From: Clostridium cadaveris
Lineage (GTDB): Bacteria; Bacillota; Clostridia; Clostridiales; Clostridiaceae
Length of the DNA: 64,000 nucleotides
Direction: 5' to 3'
NCBI RefSeq assembly: GCF_020911725.1
Contig: NZ_CP076620.1
Location: 2,422,501 to 2,486,500 of the forward strand
In this document: positions 63,887 through 64,000 of the stretch, one piece after another
How the letters are laid out: every line of letters starts with the position of its first letter
Numbering within the stretch: position 1 is the stretch's first letter
The notes under the pieces: generated by a model
What the model saw: only the letters and a program-made list of their open reading frames with translations
Told to the model about the DNA's origin: nothing
Databases searched by the model: none
Program-made: the position numbers and the translations under genes

Positions 63887-64000
63887 CTATTCAAACCTTC
63901 TTTCTTTTTGATTCCATACTTTATCAATCAATCCGTACTCTTTTGCTTCTAATGCACTCATGAAATGATCCCTCTCAACATCTGCTTTTATCTTATCTAA
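63887..64000 (-). CDS. clpP: ClpP protease subunit, C-terminal 37 residues
   Basis: The frame leaves the right edge of the window. The sequence [20 protein letters not shown] and the end [12 protein letters not shown] are the standard C-terminal part of ClpP, including the acidic and Met/Ser motif of its last helix. clpP-clpX order is normal. Confidence 0.93.
   Translation of the reverse strand, partial: LDKIKADVERDHFMSALEAKEYGLIDKVWNQKERRFE

Overview
The window is a very AT-rich, mostly minus-strand chromosomal segment of an anaerobic, spore-forming low-GC Firmicute, almost certainly Clostridium sensu stricto. Supporting signs are strong GGAGG ribosome sites, a V-type ATPase operon, a Spo0E-like phosphatase, SpoVB, the Lon/LonB/ClpX/ClpP block, HprK, PerR and several ferredoxin and radical-SAM proteins. 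I cannot name the species. There is no rRNA, tRNA or CRISPR array.

Layout. 1-7 kb: 3' part of an alanine/sodium symporter, a frameshifted flavodoxin-ferredoxin gene, a purine salvage pair (permease and phosphoribosyltransferase) behind CGAA boxes, an intact IS3-family element, and a small siroheme reductase. 7-14 kb: an organic-acid module made of two AEC transporters, a CitA/CitB-type two-component system and a D-2-hydroxyacid dehydrogenase, with AT-rich operator candidates before both transporters. 14-26 kb: housekeeping genes (YbaK, YgjP-like protease, PHP phosphatase, M18 aminopeptidase, 5-formyl-THF cyclo-ligase, HprK, HelD), small genes not obvious by length (DUF896, Spo0E-like, a broken HD hydrolase) and a candidate C-rich small RNA. 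26-36 kb: a niacin-type ECF S component under a perfect palindrome, then the nine-gene V-type ATPase operon with Na+-type K-subunit residues. 36-50 kb: a B12/radical-SAM protein, a membrane-anchored beta-propeller, two convergent flippases, pseudouridine synthase, M20 amidohydrolase, UvrD-like helicase, pncB, and mntP behind a Mn2+ riboswitch with attenuator. 50-57 kb: a DUF5685-like/DnaJ/membrane operon, thioredoxin, perR, a second candidate C-rich RNA, bactofilin, and three repeat- or Cys-rich proteins that look like surface or spore-coat components. 57-64 kb: engB-lon, lonB, clpX, clpP.

Most interesting signals: (1) two candidate regulatory RNAs with single-stranded C-runs and intrinsic terminators, laid out like RsaE/RoxS-type SD-blocking sRNAs; (2) mobile sequences sitting inside terminator-like hairpins: a full IS3-family copy, a 53-bp two-ended mini-IS of the same family, and a GC-rich REP-like insert; (3) shared AT-rich operators linking a two-component system to two paralogous AEC transporters; (4) the bactofilin plus Cys/Asn/Gly-rich membrane protein cluster.
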